Assembly: GCA_026197015.1 (NCBI GenBank)
Contig: JAPHRB010000175.1
Span: 1 to 8,174 of the forward strand
Direction of reading: 5' to 3'
DNA: 8,174 nt
Origin: Gammaproteobacteria bacterium
GTDB taxonomy: Bacteria > Pseudomonadota > Gammaproteobacteria > SZUA-229
Position 1 is the stretch's first letter. Every line of letters starts with the position of its first letter. The notes beneath the pieces are model-generated. The model was not told where the DNA came from. It ran no database searches and saw only the letters and a list, made by a program, of their open reading frames with translations. The position numbers and the translations under genes were made by a program. Of this stretch, positions 1 through 5,793 are shown piece by piece.

Positions 1-748
1 CTGGGTTTGCTTCTGATTCAGCCAGATGATGCAGCACTGCCCCACAGTTATTGTGCGTCGCCGCCAACTCGAAAGCGTTATTATCAGCATCGAATTGTGA
101 CAGTGCATTTTTATAGGCGACAACGGCTTTTTGAAAGGTTCTATTACCTTTTAATAGCTTGCCATAGGTGTGAAAAGTATCACCCAGCTGATGCATGGTA
201 ACGGCCCACTGCTCAGGTGTTTCTTTTCGAGAATATACCAATAAGGCACTGGTATAGTCATCAGTGGCTTCTTTAAGCAATTTTGAGTTATCAAGTTGTC
301 GACCCAGAGCTTGTTTTGCCGTTGCCAGGTTACTTTGAGTTGCAGCCCAGGCGAGAGCCGACTTTTCCTGGTCGTATTCAGCTAAGGCATTTTTAAAACA
401 CTGAATAGCCTTTTCAAATAATTCAACATCTCTAAGCTGCTGGGCTTTTGCCGCAAGAATATTACCAAGGCTATTCTGCGTCTCAGCCCAGGCTAATGGA
501 TCCCGATCGTGATATTCAGCTGTCAGCGAAGCCTCAAGCGCCTCATGCGCTCGGTCAAGAATCCGCGAACTGAAGCGATGTTGTTCAAAATTACCCCGGG
601 TATAAAGAAAGATATCAGCCACAGCTACACTGGTATCCGGAATCGCAACTTCAGCCAGCTCTTCAGCAAACATACTTAGCGTATTTGCTATTGCAAGCTC
701 AAGCAGTTTATTGTCCGGGTAAATTATATAAGTATTGGAGTATTTCAT
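1..748 (-). CDS. TPR-type repeat protein, N-terminal part (3' end outside window)
   Basis: The frame is open from an ATG at 748 to the window edge, giving 249 residues of a longer protein. A TAA stop lies directly before the ATG, so no earlier start is possible; no clear Shine-Dalgarno is visible. Residues 1-84 are a non-repeat N-terminal region. From residue 85 there are tandem helical repeats of exactly 47 residues (85-131, 132-178, 179-225, and a fourth starting at 226). Each opens with a (L/Q)AW- or W-containing helix such as LAWAETQNSLG, LAWAATQSNL or EQWAVTMHQLG, and ends with a KNALAEYD- or KNALSQFD-like helix. This is the tetratricopeptide pattern (W/A, LG, A and Y/F positions), in the long-period form seen in large TPR and CHAT-associated proteins. 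No signal peptide or membrane segment is seen, so it is probably cytoplasmic and binds proteins. What lies C-terminal of the repeats, which would define its job, is not visible. TPR-like is secure; the function is unknown. Confidence 0.8.
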   Translation of the reverse strand, partial: MKYSNTYIIYPDNKLLELAIANTLSMFAEELAEVAIPDTSVAVADIFLYTRGNFEQHRFSSRILDRAHEALEASLTAEYHDRDPLAWAETQNSLGNILAAKAQQLRDVELFEKAIQCFKNALAEYDQEKSALAWAATQSNLATAKQALGRQLDNSKLLKEATDDYTSALLVYSRKETPEQWAVTMHQLGDTFHTYGKLLKGNRTFQKAVVAYKNALSQFDADNNAFELAATHNNCGAVLHHLAESEANP

Positions 749-822
749 TTAAGGAGACTCTGATTTATTCTGCACGAAGCAGGTTGTGATCTAATATATT
801 CTGATGCAAGGTGCAAATCCCA

Positions 823-842
823 CGTAATAACTGGCTATTACG
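823..842. repeat. 7-bp perfect inverted repeat in the gap after the SlyD-like gene
   Basis: CGTAATA (823-829) and TATTACG (836-842) are perfect inverted copies around a 6-base centre. The repeat lies in the 163-bp gap between the SlyD-like stop and the start of the TPR gene. No T-run follows on the minus strand, so it does not look like an ordinary intrinsic terminator. It could be a weak RNA hairpin, a protein-binding dyad for the TPR gene, or chance in AT-rich DNA. I see no other clear signal or convincing sigma-70 promoter in this gap. Confidence 0.35.
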
Positions 843-911
843 AAAAATTGCATGGCAGAAGATGGATATTTTAGATATTAGATACGAGTACATAAATAGA
901 TTAAAGATCCC

Positions 912-1418
912 TTAAGCCTTACTGAGAATTTCTTCGAGGTCTGGATCAGCGTCAACCGCTCCGCCAAGATCAAGCTCTTCATCGGTAGCATCACGTATTG
1001 ACAATATTTCCAACCTGAACAAAACGTCTCTGCCACACAGTGGATTATTACCGTCAACAGTTAATGTTTCGTCATCGAAACGCGTCACGATAAAAGTTTT
1101 GGGTTCACCCTTTTCATTTTCCATGGTGATAGTTAAACCGATCTCCCGATAATCTTCAGGAACATTTTCGATGCGATCTGTAAACACCAGTGACTCGTCT
1201 CTCTCACCATATAACAGTTTAGTATCAACCGGCACTTCTATGATATCACCGACTTTTTTACCATCCAGATATTTTGTCACCTGCTCAGACAGAACATCAT
1301 TCACGCCGTGCACGTAACCCAGCGGGTAATCAACGGTAACCAGTATGTCACCGGTTTTTTCATCGATGACCTTATAATTGAGTTCAACGAATTTTTCGTT
1401 TTGTATTGTATCTGACAT
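912..1418 (-). CDS. SlyD-like FKBP-type peptidyl-prolyl cis-trans isomerase, short-tailed
   Basis: This 168-residue protein matches the SlyD layout of an FKBP domain interrupted by an insert-in-flap (IF) chaperone domain. The N-terminal FKBP half has Y35-x-H37-G38 and the helix and loop leading to LLYGERDESLV at 68-78, equivalent to the AYGQYDENLV stretch of SlyD. Residues about 79-119 form the IF domain, and VDGNNPLCGRDVLFRLEI (121-138) returns to the FKBP fold. The family catalyses prolyl isomerisation and holds unfolded chains in the cytoplasm. The tail after RDATDEEL is short and acidic and ends in EEILSKA. It lacks the His/Cys-rich nickel-binding tail of enterobacterial SlyD, so a metallochaperone role is unlikely. 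I chose ATG 1418 (MSDTIQ) over an upstream TTG at 1454 because homology begins there and an AGG lies about ten bases upstream. The gap to the gene upstream is 77 bp on the same strand, so co-transcription is possible. The family call is firm; the client proteins are unknown. Confidence 0.88.
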   Translation of the reverse strand: MSDTIQNEKFVELNYKVIDEKTGDILVTVDYPLGYVHGVNDVLSEQVTKYLDGKKVGDIIEVPVDTKLLYGERDESLVFTDRIENVPEDYREIGLTITMENEKGEPKTFIVTRFDDETLTVDGNNPLCGRDVLFRLEILSIRDATDEELDLGGAVDADPDLEEILSKA

Positions 1419-1495
1419 AACTAGAAAAACCTGTTTATAGATAAAGCTGCACAATTTTGATCAATTTTAAGCTGACCAACCCTGACACAACCATC

Positions 1496-1846
1496 TTAGA
1501 ATAAAGTGGCACCAAAAATTTTTACCTTACCATTATCATAACCCAGCACTAACCTGCCAAGCCATTCGCCTTCTTTCTTTTTATGATGCTGTTTATATAA
1601 AACTGTTACATGCTCACCACGACGAATGATGCCGAGATATTCGTAATTTTCAGACAGGTTTTTTGTCAGCTCACTTCTGGCGAACTGTTTTCCCATCTCT
1701 ATTTCATTTGCGCCCATCAGCATCGATGCTGCGAAATGCCGGGTGAAGGCACCGTAATTTTGTTCATTCGAATATTTAACAAGGTCAGCCCACATGGGGT
1801 TCGCGTGCGCTAAAATTTCTTCATCTGTATTTTCAATAATATTCAT
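1496..1846 (-). CDS. Small hypothetical protein, possibly NTF2-like fold
   Basis: I do not recognise a named family for this 116-residue protein. It starts with acidic helices (MNIIENTDEEIL), then a helical region containing HFAASMLMGA (38-47). It ends in alternating hydrophobic stretches that read as antiparallel strands: YEYLGIIRRGEHVTVLYKQ, EWLGRLVLGYDNGKVKIFGATLF. A helical first half followed by a curved sheet with G-x-H-V-T-V-L-Y is what NTF2/SnoaL-like proteins look like, so I infer that fold with modest confidence. No signal peptide, membrane segment or cysteine is seen; it should be cytoplasmic. ATG 1846 is preferred; a GTG at 1861 would add five residues, and neither has a strong ribosome binding site. 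It lies between the aprMBA terminator and the SlyD-like gene on the same strand, so it probably has its own promoter in 1847-1925, although an AT-rich TATATA-like stretch there is the only hint. Coding is likely from length and composition; function unknown. Confidence 0.7.
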   Translation of the reverse strand: MNIIENTDEEILAHANPMWADLVKYSNEQNYGAFTRHFAASMLMGANEIEMGKQFARSELTKNLSENYEYLGIIRRGEHVTVLYKQHHKKKEGEWLGRLVLGYDNGKVKIFGATLF

Positions 1847-1925
1847 GATTCTATTGTTCACTTAAAACATAGTTTCGTTTCTTAGGACTATCGATCGGAC
1901 ATAAGTTATATACCACAAACCATAG

Positions 1926-1961
1926 AAAAAAAGACCAACACAAATATGTTGGCCTTTTTTT
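1926..1961 (-). terminator. Rho-independent terminator of the aprMBA operon
   Basis: An 8-bp stem (1933-1940 with 1947-1954) and a 6-base loop are flanked by seven A (1926-1932) and seven T (1955-1961). Read on the minus strand the only non-Watson-Crick pair (1934/1953) becomes a G-U wobble, whereas on the plus strand it is an A/C mismatch. This favours termination of minus-strand transcripts. It sits about 36 bases beyond the aprA stop codon. The symmetric A and T tracts would also allow extension of the stem and some bidirectional activity. Confidence 0.82.
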
Positions 1962-1966
1962 AAGAC

Positions 1967-1994
1967 GAGTAAAAATATTTGCTAATTTTTACTC
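1967..1994. repeat. 10-bp inverted repeat between the aprA stop and the terminator
   Basis: GAGTAAAAAT (1967-1976) and ATTTTTACTC (1985-1994) are perfect inverted copies around an 8-base centre. The repeat ends two bases before the aprA stop codon at 1997-1999. It has a weak AT-rich stem and no T-run of its own beyond the stem. Together with the terminator just downstream it forms a double hairpin at the 3' end of the operon mRNA, where it could protect the transcript from 3' exonucleases. That role is inferred from position only. Confidence 0.55.
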
Positions 1995-1996
1995 AG

Positions 1997-3862
1997 CTAT
2001 TCCTCATCTACCAGATGGTAAAGAGGCGCTTTCTCCATAGTGTATTCACCAGTTTTGCGATCACGATGAGAAACTGTCAGTACATGCCATTCGTCATCAT
2101 TCAGCTTCATAGCGTCACCACGGTAGTAATAACCAGGCCAACGTGTTTCTTTACGGAATAACGTATGCTGGAACACACTTTCAGAAGTACGAACACGGTG
2201 ATTTAATTCCCATGCACGTAACAGCTCGTGAATATTACTAGCAGCAATCTTCTCCATGTCTTCTTCAAGAAGTTTCATTTTCTTGAGACCGATGTGTAGA
2301 AGTTTTTCGTTAGTCATGTAGTTAACACCAAAACCACCACAATACTCATCCATCATTTTCTGTAAACGATCCAGACCCTGACGTGGATTGATGAAGTTAG
2401 GATTAACCGTACCAGCAACTACTTCATTGCTATAAACCTTATAAGTTTCTAAAGGTTTGTAGATTTTAGTCTTAAGGTCTTGAATCTGCTGCTCAGAAAC
2501 TCGAATACCTTCAGCCTTGCCATCGTCAATATACTTACAGGCAGCTTTAGCCGCTAAACGACCTTCAGTGAAAGAACCTGATGAGAATGCGTGTGGAGTA
2601 CCACCAACAGCATCACCTGCACCAAATAGACCTTCAACAGTCGTCATACGGTTATAACCCCAGAAATACTCATCAGGAGAAACATCTTCAGGACCTGAAC
2701 ACCATGCGCCACAACCGGTTGCATGTGAACCCATTACATAAGGCTCAGAAGTAGTTAATTCAGGGTTTTCGTATTTAGGGTCAACATCAGTTGCCGCCCA
2801 AAGCACAGCCTGACCAACAGTCATGCCGAGGAAGTTGTGCCAGCCAATTTCTTCAAGGTGCGGATCCTGGAAAGCTTCCATGGTAACCATGTGAATAGGA
2901 CCACGACCAGCATTAACCTCAGAGATAAATGCATGGTTACGTAAACAGGTCGGAATAGGCTTGTGTGATAAATGCTGACCTTCAGTATCTAAATATTCTT
3001 TACCAACCATTTCAGTCAGTTTAGGGAACCACTTAGATTCGTACTCTTCACCAAGACCATTTTGTGTATAAGTCTTAAGATGTAAAAAGTATGCGCCAAC
3101 AGGACCGTAACCGTCTTTGAATCGAGCTAATACGATACGATTTTCCATCTGTGTCATCTTCGCGCCAGCTTCGATCATAAGACCATAAGCAGAACCAGAA
3201 GACCATGGTGCGTACCATACACGACCTGCGCCTTCACCCACTGAACGTGGTTTGAAGATGTTAGAAGCACCACCGGCGCCACAGATAACAGTCTTCGATT
3301 TGAATACGTGGTAGTTACCAGTACGTACGTTGAAACCTACAGCACCCGCGATGCGGTTCTCTTTGGCATCATCCATTAACAGATGTGTTACGCAAATACG
3401 GTTGAATACTTTGTCTGCCGATTTTTTCGCTGCTTCTGCAACGATAGGCTTATATGATTCGCCGTGAATCATAATCTGCCAGCGCCCTTCACGCAGGTAT
3501 TGACCCGATTTAGGGTCTTTCATCAGCGGCAAGCCCCACTCTTCGAACTGGTGAACAGCCGAGTCAACGTGACGTGCCATATCAAAAGCCAGATCTTCAC
3601 GAACCATACCCATCAGATCCATACGTGCATAACGCACGTGATCTTCTGGATTGTTTTCGCCCCAGCGAGTACCCATATAACAGTTAATAGCATATAAACC
3701 CTGGGCTACTGCACCAGAACGATCAATATTAGCTTTTTCGGCAATAACAATTTTCTTGTCCTTGCCCCAGTATCTTGCTTCAAATGCGGCACCGGTACCA
3801 CCGAGGCCAGCGCCTGCGACTAGAACGTCGATATCGTCTTCAATAATAGTTTTGTAGGCCAT
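1997..3862 (-). CDS. aprA: Adenylylsulfate (APS) reductase, alpha subunit (FAD)
   Basis: AprA is the catalytic flavoprotein of dissimilatory APS reductase. In sulfur oxidisers it runs in reverse, joining sulfite to AMP to give APS and passing two electrons to AprB. The 621-residue length is normal for the family. It belongs to the fumarate reductase/succinate dehydrogenase flavoprotein superfamily. An N-terminal dinucleotide-binding motif GAGLGG lies at 17-22, with the FAD-binding return motif GLFGAGDAVGG at 411-421. The helical C-terminal domain runs from about 495 to 580. Highly conserved family blocks are visible: QMENRIVLARFKDGYGPVGA (238-257) and GSHATGCGAWCSGPED (378-393). From memory of the Archaeoglobus enzyme, R242 and H380 here should be the substrate-site arginine and histidine. 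No signal peptide is present, as expected for a cytoplasmic enzyme. Its ATG overlaps the aprB stop (TAATG), with AAGGGG ten bases upstream. The frame is complete with no missing motif, so the enzyme should be active. Confidence 0.97.
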   Translation of the reverse strand: MAYKTIIEDDIDVLVAGAGLGGTGAAFEARYWGKDKKIVIAEKANIDRSGAVAQGLYAINCYMGTRWGENNPEDHVRYARMDLMGMVREDLAFDMARHVDSAVHQFEEWGLPLMKDPKSGQYLREGRWQIMIHGESYKPIVAEAAKKSADKVFNRICVTHLLMDDAKENRIAGAVGFNVRTGNYHVFKSKTVICGAGGASNIFKPRSVGEGAGRVWYAPWSSGSAYGLMIEAGAKMTQMENRIVLARFKDGYGPVGAYFLHLKTYTQNGLGEEYESKWFPKLTEMVGKEYLDTEGQHLSHKPIPTCLRNHAFISEVNAGRGPIHMVTMEAFQDPHLEEIGWHNFLGMTVGQAVLWAATDVDPKYENPELTTSEPYVMGSHATGCGAWCSGPEDVSPDEYFWGYNRMTTVEGLFGAGDAVGGTPHAFSSGSFTEGRLAAKAACKYIDDGKAEGIRVSEQQIQDLKTKIYKPLETYKVYSNEVVAGTVNPNFINPRQGLDRLQKMMDEYCGGFGVNYMTNEKLLHIGLKKMKLLEEDMEKIAASNIHELLRAWELNHRVRTSESVFQHTLFRKETRWPGYYYRGDAMKLNDDEWHVLTVSHRDRKTGEYTMEKAPLYHLVDEE

Positions 3863-3878
3863 TAGTAGTAAACCCCTT
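3860..3878 (-). promoter_or_regulatory. aprB/aprA overlap and ribosome binding site
   Basis: The last base of the aprB TAA stop is the first base of the aprA ATG (TAATG, 3860-3864). An AAGGGG Shine-Dalgarno lies at 3873-3878, inside the aprB coding end, ten bases from the ATG. This is the usual arrangement for translational coupling and fits the need for one AprB per AprA. Confidence 0.75.
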
Positions 3879-4344
3879 CTTTCAATTTTATCCCATTTGA
3901 CTTGAGCGTCTGCAAACCACCCTCATCCATACGGATATACTTAGGCTCGTTAAACAACAACTCACTGTCACGCATGTCATTAGCTGGTGCACTTTCGTTA
4001 GCCAATTGAGGAATTTCTGTACCCCAGGGCTTAGTAGTAATAGGCGCTAAAAGCTCCATGTCTTTTTTGCCATTACGGAATTTGATGCGCCACGCAATCG
4101 TGCCTTTCTCTTCATCACGCAGTACACGAACACTGTGACCGAGCGGTGCAAAGTCAGCATAACCACGTACGTCAATTGCCTGATGTGGGCAAGCTTTTAC
4201 GCATGAGTAACATTCCCAGCACATGTCTGGTTCAATGTTGTAAGCACGACGCAGACTTTTATCGATGTGCATGATGTCAGATGGGCAGATATCTACACAC
4301 TGGCCACAACCATCACATCGAGTCATATATACAAAAGTTGGCAT
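3862..4344 (-). CDS. aprB: APS reductase, beta subunit (two 4Fe-4S clusters)
   Basis: AprB is the electron-transfer subunit that pairs with AprA. Of its 160 residues the first half is a bacterial two-cluster ferredoxin. C10, C13, C16 and C20 form one CxxCxxCxxxCP motif, and C42, C45, C48 and C52 form the second. The MCWEC segment places a tryptophan (W43) between the cluster ligands; in the Archaeoglobus enzyme a tryptophan in this region is thought to help electron passage between clusters. Residues about 60-105 form a small sheet domain. The remaining tail (about 106-160) is the segment known from AprBA structures to wrap around AprA. There is no signal peptide. The ATG at 4344 has only a weak purine-rich AGAGAG upstream. 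The gene lies 43 bp after aprM and overlaps aprA by one base, so all three are almost certainly one transcript. The length and all eight cysteines are intact. Confidence 0.96.
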   Translation of the reverse strand: MPTFVYMTRCDGCGQCVDICPSDIMHIDKSLRRAYNIEPDMCWECYSCVKACPHQAIDVRGYADFAPLGHSVRVLRDEEKGTIAWRIKFRNGKKDMELLAPITTKPWGTEIPQLANESAPANDMRDSELLFNEPKYIRMDEGGLQTLKSNGIKLKEGVYY

Positions 4345-4387
4345 AATATATTCTCTCTATTCTTATATAATCTTAATTAAATTAATG

Positions 4388-5239
4388 TTAGTAATGATTG
4401 GGTGACTCACGTTTAATACCGAGACCCATATATTCTGGTTTTTTACCCATATATTGCGGGATATCTGGAAATTTCGCCTGCACTGTAGGATCTGTTAAAT
4501 CGAAATCAGTGGGTAAATTCTCTCTTGATTCATCAGCCCTGGTAACACGTTTTTGAAAAGCTGCAGCAGGTTTGAAGAACATATGAGCGAACTTCGAAAA
4601 GTATACGCCAGCAAAAACCACTGTGGCTGAAACGACAAATAAAACAAGGAACAGGGTTGACCATCCGGCTATACCACTAGACTGTGTATAAGACCAGATT
4701 AAGGCAAAAGTCATGGTGCTAAGCAGCGAAACAATAAACAGGTCCGCACGTTCAAAGCGATACCATGTAAGGCCTTCCGCAGACACGTCAACACGAATGG
4801 CAAACCAGAACCAGTAACCACCCACACACAGCATTAATGCACCAATATGCCAGAGTACCGGCAGAATGTTTGGCGTAGATGCTTCAGGTGTTGAATAGCC
4901 AAATATCATAATGACTGTTGTAGCCACAAATATAATGAAGCCATACATGGTTAAAAGATGAGAAAGTCTGCGTTTCATATTGCAGAACTCACCAGACGTT
5001 AACACTTCGTCCAGTAACACCTTAATAGCAATTGATGCTTTTTCGCCACTATCAACATTACGTTTTGCGCTCTTTTTAGCTTTTTCAGCATTTTCGAAAA
5101 AATACTGTGCGCTTTTTTTATGGATCATATCAAGTATCGTTCCGCCGACAACCAGCACAACCATTAATATAATATAACCCTGCATAACCATGCTTGGTAC
5201 AAATTCCGAAAGCTCGGAAAAGGGATTACTCGTGAACAT
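4388..5239 (-). CDS. aprM: AprM, putative membrane anchor of APS reductase
   Basis: This 283-residue membrane protein directly precedes aprB, the position of aprM in sulfur oxidisers whose APS reductase locus lacks qmoABC. I predict five membrane segments at about 20-38, 96-115, 125-148, 167-187 and 193-215. A charged, lysine-rich loop (about 40-92) links the first two, and a soluble tail (about 225-283) ends in PEYMGLG and RESPNHY. Histidines sit where cytochrome-b type anchors hold haem: H94 (RRLSHLLTMYGF), H131 (LWHIGALML) and H219 (SKFAHMFFKP). These contexts recall the QmoC/NarI/DsrM membrane domains, so AprM may bind haem b and pass electrons from AprBA to quinone. This is an inference, as the role of AprM is not well proven. 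I chose ATG 5239 because GAGGA lies seven bases upstream; an in-frame ATG at 5281 (297 residues) has no such site. No internal break is seen. Confidence 0.85.
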   Translation of the reverse strand: MFTSNPFSELSEFVPSMVMQGYIILMVVLVVGGTILDMIHKKSAQYFFENAEKAKKSAKRNVDSGEKASIAIKVLLDEVLTSGEFCNMKRRLSHLLTMYGFIIFVATTVIMIFGYSTPEASTPNILPVLWHIGALMLCVGGYWFWFAIRVDVSAEGLTWYRFERADLFIVSLLSTMTFALIWSYTQSSGIAGWSTLFLVLFVVSATVVFAGVYFSKFAHMFFKPAAAFQKRVTRADESRENLPTDFDLTDPTVQAKFPDIPQYMGKKPEYMGLGIKRESPNHY

Positions 5240-5246
5240 TAGACTA

Positions 5247-5251
5247 TCCTC
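5247..5251 (-). promoter_or_regulatory. Ribosome binding site that decides the aprM start
   Basis: GAGGA on the minus strand, seven bases before ATG 5239. It lies inside the extra codons that would be used if translation began at ATG 5281, so it argues for the shorter AprM. No equally good site precedes ATG 5281. Confidence 0.65.
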
Positions 5252-5324
5252 AAAGTTTATTATCTCGAAACTGTTATTCATTTGCTGCAAACCAAACTAC
5301 CCACGGCGATGGTCACCTCAAATA

Positions 5325-5537
5325 CTACATTCTTACCATACGTCCGCATGAAACAGCCCTAACAAAAGGACCGGCCAAAGGAACACGGGCTGGTAAGCGT
5401 ATCACACGTTGACGATTCCCTGTAAGTATGAATTTAAATTCATCACCAGAAATCGCTAACGTTAGATTGGCCTTGTAATTCCCCGTTACCAATCTAAATT
5501 TGGTACTACTTAAAATCAGGGGTATTTCCACCTGCAT
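5325..5537 (-). CDS. Doubtful 70-codon open frame upstream of aprM
   Basis: An open frame of 70 residues (MQVEIPLILSS to GRMVRM) ends about 85 bp before the aprM start. I do not recognise it. The composition alternates hydrophobic and polar residues in a strand-like way and turns arginine-rich at the end. There is no Shine-Dalgarno before its ATG, no membrane or signal segment, and no family motif. Two inverted repeats (5428-5443 and 5462-5497) lie inside the frame, which suggests regulatory DNA or mRNA leader rather than a gene. It could also be a degraded fragment or a short leader peptide gene. I list it because it is the only frame of any length in an otherwise gene-free stretch. Confidence 0.2.
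   Translation of the reverse strand: MQVEIPLILSSTKFRLVTGNYKANLTLAISGDEFKFILTGNRQRVIRLPARVPLAGPFVRAVSCGRMVRM
5428..5443. promoter_or_regulatory. 16-bp perfect palindrome, candidate operator upstream of aprM
   Basis: ATGAATTTAAATTCAT is a perfect 16-bp palindrome about 190 bp upstream of the aprM start. With no spacer it cannot form a stable RNA hairpin, but it has the shape of a site for a dimeric transcription factor. It lies downstream of the weak candidate promoter at 5563-5592 and would fall within that transcript. No regulator gene lies nearby to assign to it. Confidence 0.4.
5462..5497. repeat. 9-bp inverted repeat with 18-base loop upstream of aprM
   Basis: TTAGATTGG (5462-5470) and CCAATCTAA (5489-5497) are perfect inverted copies. 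The 18-base spacing allows either a leader-RNA hairpin or two half-sites for a regulator. No T-run follows, so it is not a normal terminator. Confidence 0.4.
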
Positions 5538-5562
5538 TAAATGAACACTAATTGGGCACTAA

Positions 5563-5592
5563 ATTCTACATACCTGCTTACGAATTCACCAA
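5563..5592 (-). promoter_or_regulatory. Weak sigma-70-like promoter candidate for aprM
   Basis: On the minus strand TTGGTG (5587-5592) and TAGAAT (5563-5568) stand 18 bases apart. The -10 matches five of six consensus bases but the -35 only three. Transcription from here would begin near 5555 and give a leader of about 300 bases carrying both inverted repeats upstream of aprM. AT-rich DNA yields such pairs by chance, so this is only a candidate. Confidence 0.25.
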
Positions 5593-5726
5593 TACTGACT
5601 TATTAAAACCCTGTCATTTAATTTTCCTGCGGACAGAGTTTACACGTGGTCAAGGATTGTACCAAATGAACTTATCAATAGGCATATAAATAAATTATAC
5701 TGCTCGTCTGATAATCCATTTTGTGT

Positions 5727-5748
5727 GGTTAAAAAACGTCCATTAACC
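5727..5748. repeat. Short inverted repeat, first of three
   Basis: GGTTAA (5727-5732) and TTAACC (5743-5748) are inverted copies around 10 bases. It overlaps the first copy of the GTCCATTAAC direct repeat. The stem is too weak to be meaningful alone; it is listed as part of the cluster of repeats that continues to 5825. Confidence 0.3.
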
Positions 5749-5781
5749 CTTCACCAAAACCTGACCCTCAGGTCCATTAAC
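5738..5781. repeat. 10-bp direct repeat GTCCATTAAC, 34 bp apart
   Basis: GTCCATTAAC occurs at 5738-5747 and again at 5772-5781. A centre-to-centre distance of 34 bp is near three helical turns, so a protein could bind both copies on about the same face of the DNA. The hairpin at 5759-5773 lies between them and overlaps the second copy by two bases. No known regulator is recognised from the motif. Confidence 0.4.
5759..5773. repeat. Tight hairpin ACCTGA/TCAGGT
   Basis: ACCTGA (5759-5764) and TCAGGT (5768-5773) form a 6-bp stem with a CCC loop (GGG on the minus strand). No T-run follows. It is the second of three clustered inverted repeats downstream of the GGDEF-EAL gene. Confidence 0.4.
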
Positions 5782-5793
5782 AACACCCTGCGT

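Noticed and set aside
7..201. Plus-strand open frame of 64 codons.
   Set aside because: It lies antisense to the TPR repeat gene, whose repeat periodicity on the minus strand is unmistakable.
809..824. GGTGCAAATCCC resembles the T-arm of a tRNA (GGTTCAAATCC).
   Set aside because: The surrounding bases form no acceptor stem, D-arm or anticodon arm, and the T-to-G change breaks the conserved TTC. It is a chance match.
3464..3697. Plus-strand open frame of 77 codons.
   Set aside because: It lies opposite conserved AprA coding sequence and has no motif or ribosome binding site.
4980..5177. Plus-strand open frame of 65 codons with hydrophobic stretches.
   Set aside because: It is antisense to aprM, and its hydrophobic and serine content mirrors the membrane gene.
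5239..5281. Alternative aprM start at ATG 5281.
   Set aside because: The downstream ATG at 5239 has a well-placed GAGGA and the extra 14 residues carry no membrane or signal feature; the longer form remains possible.
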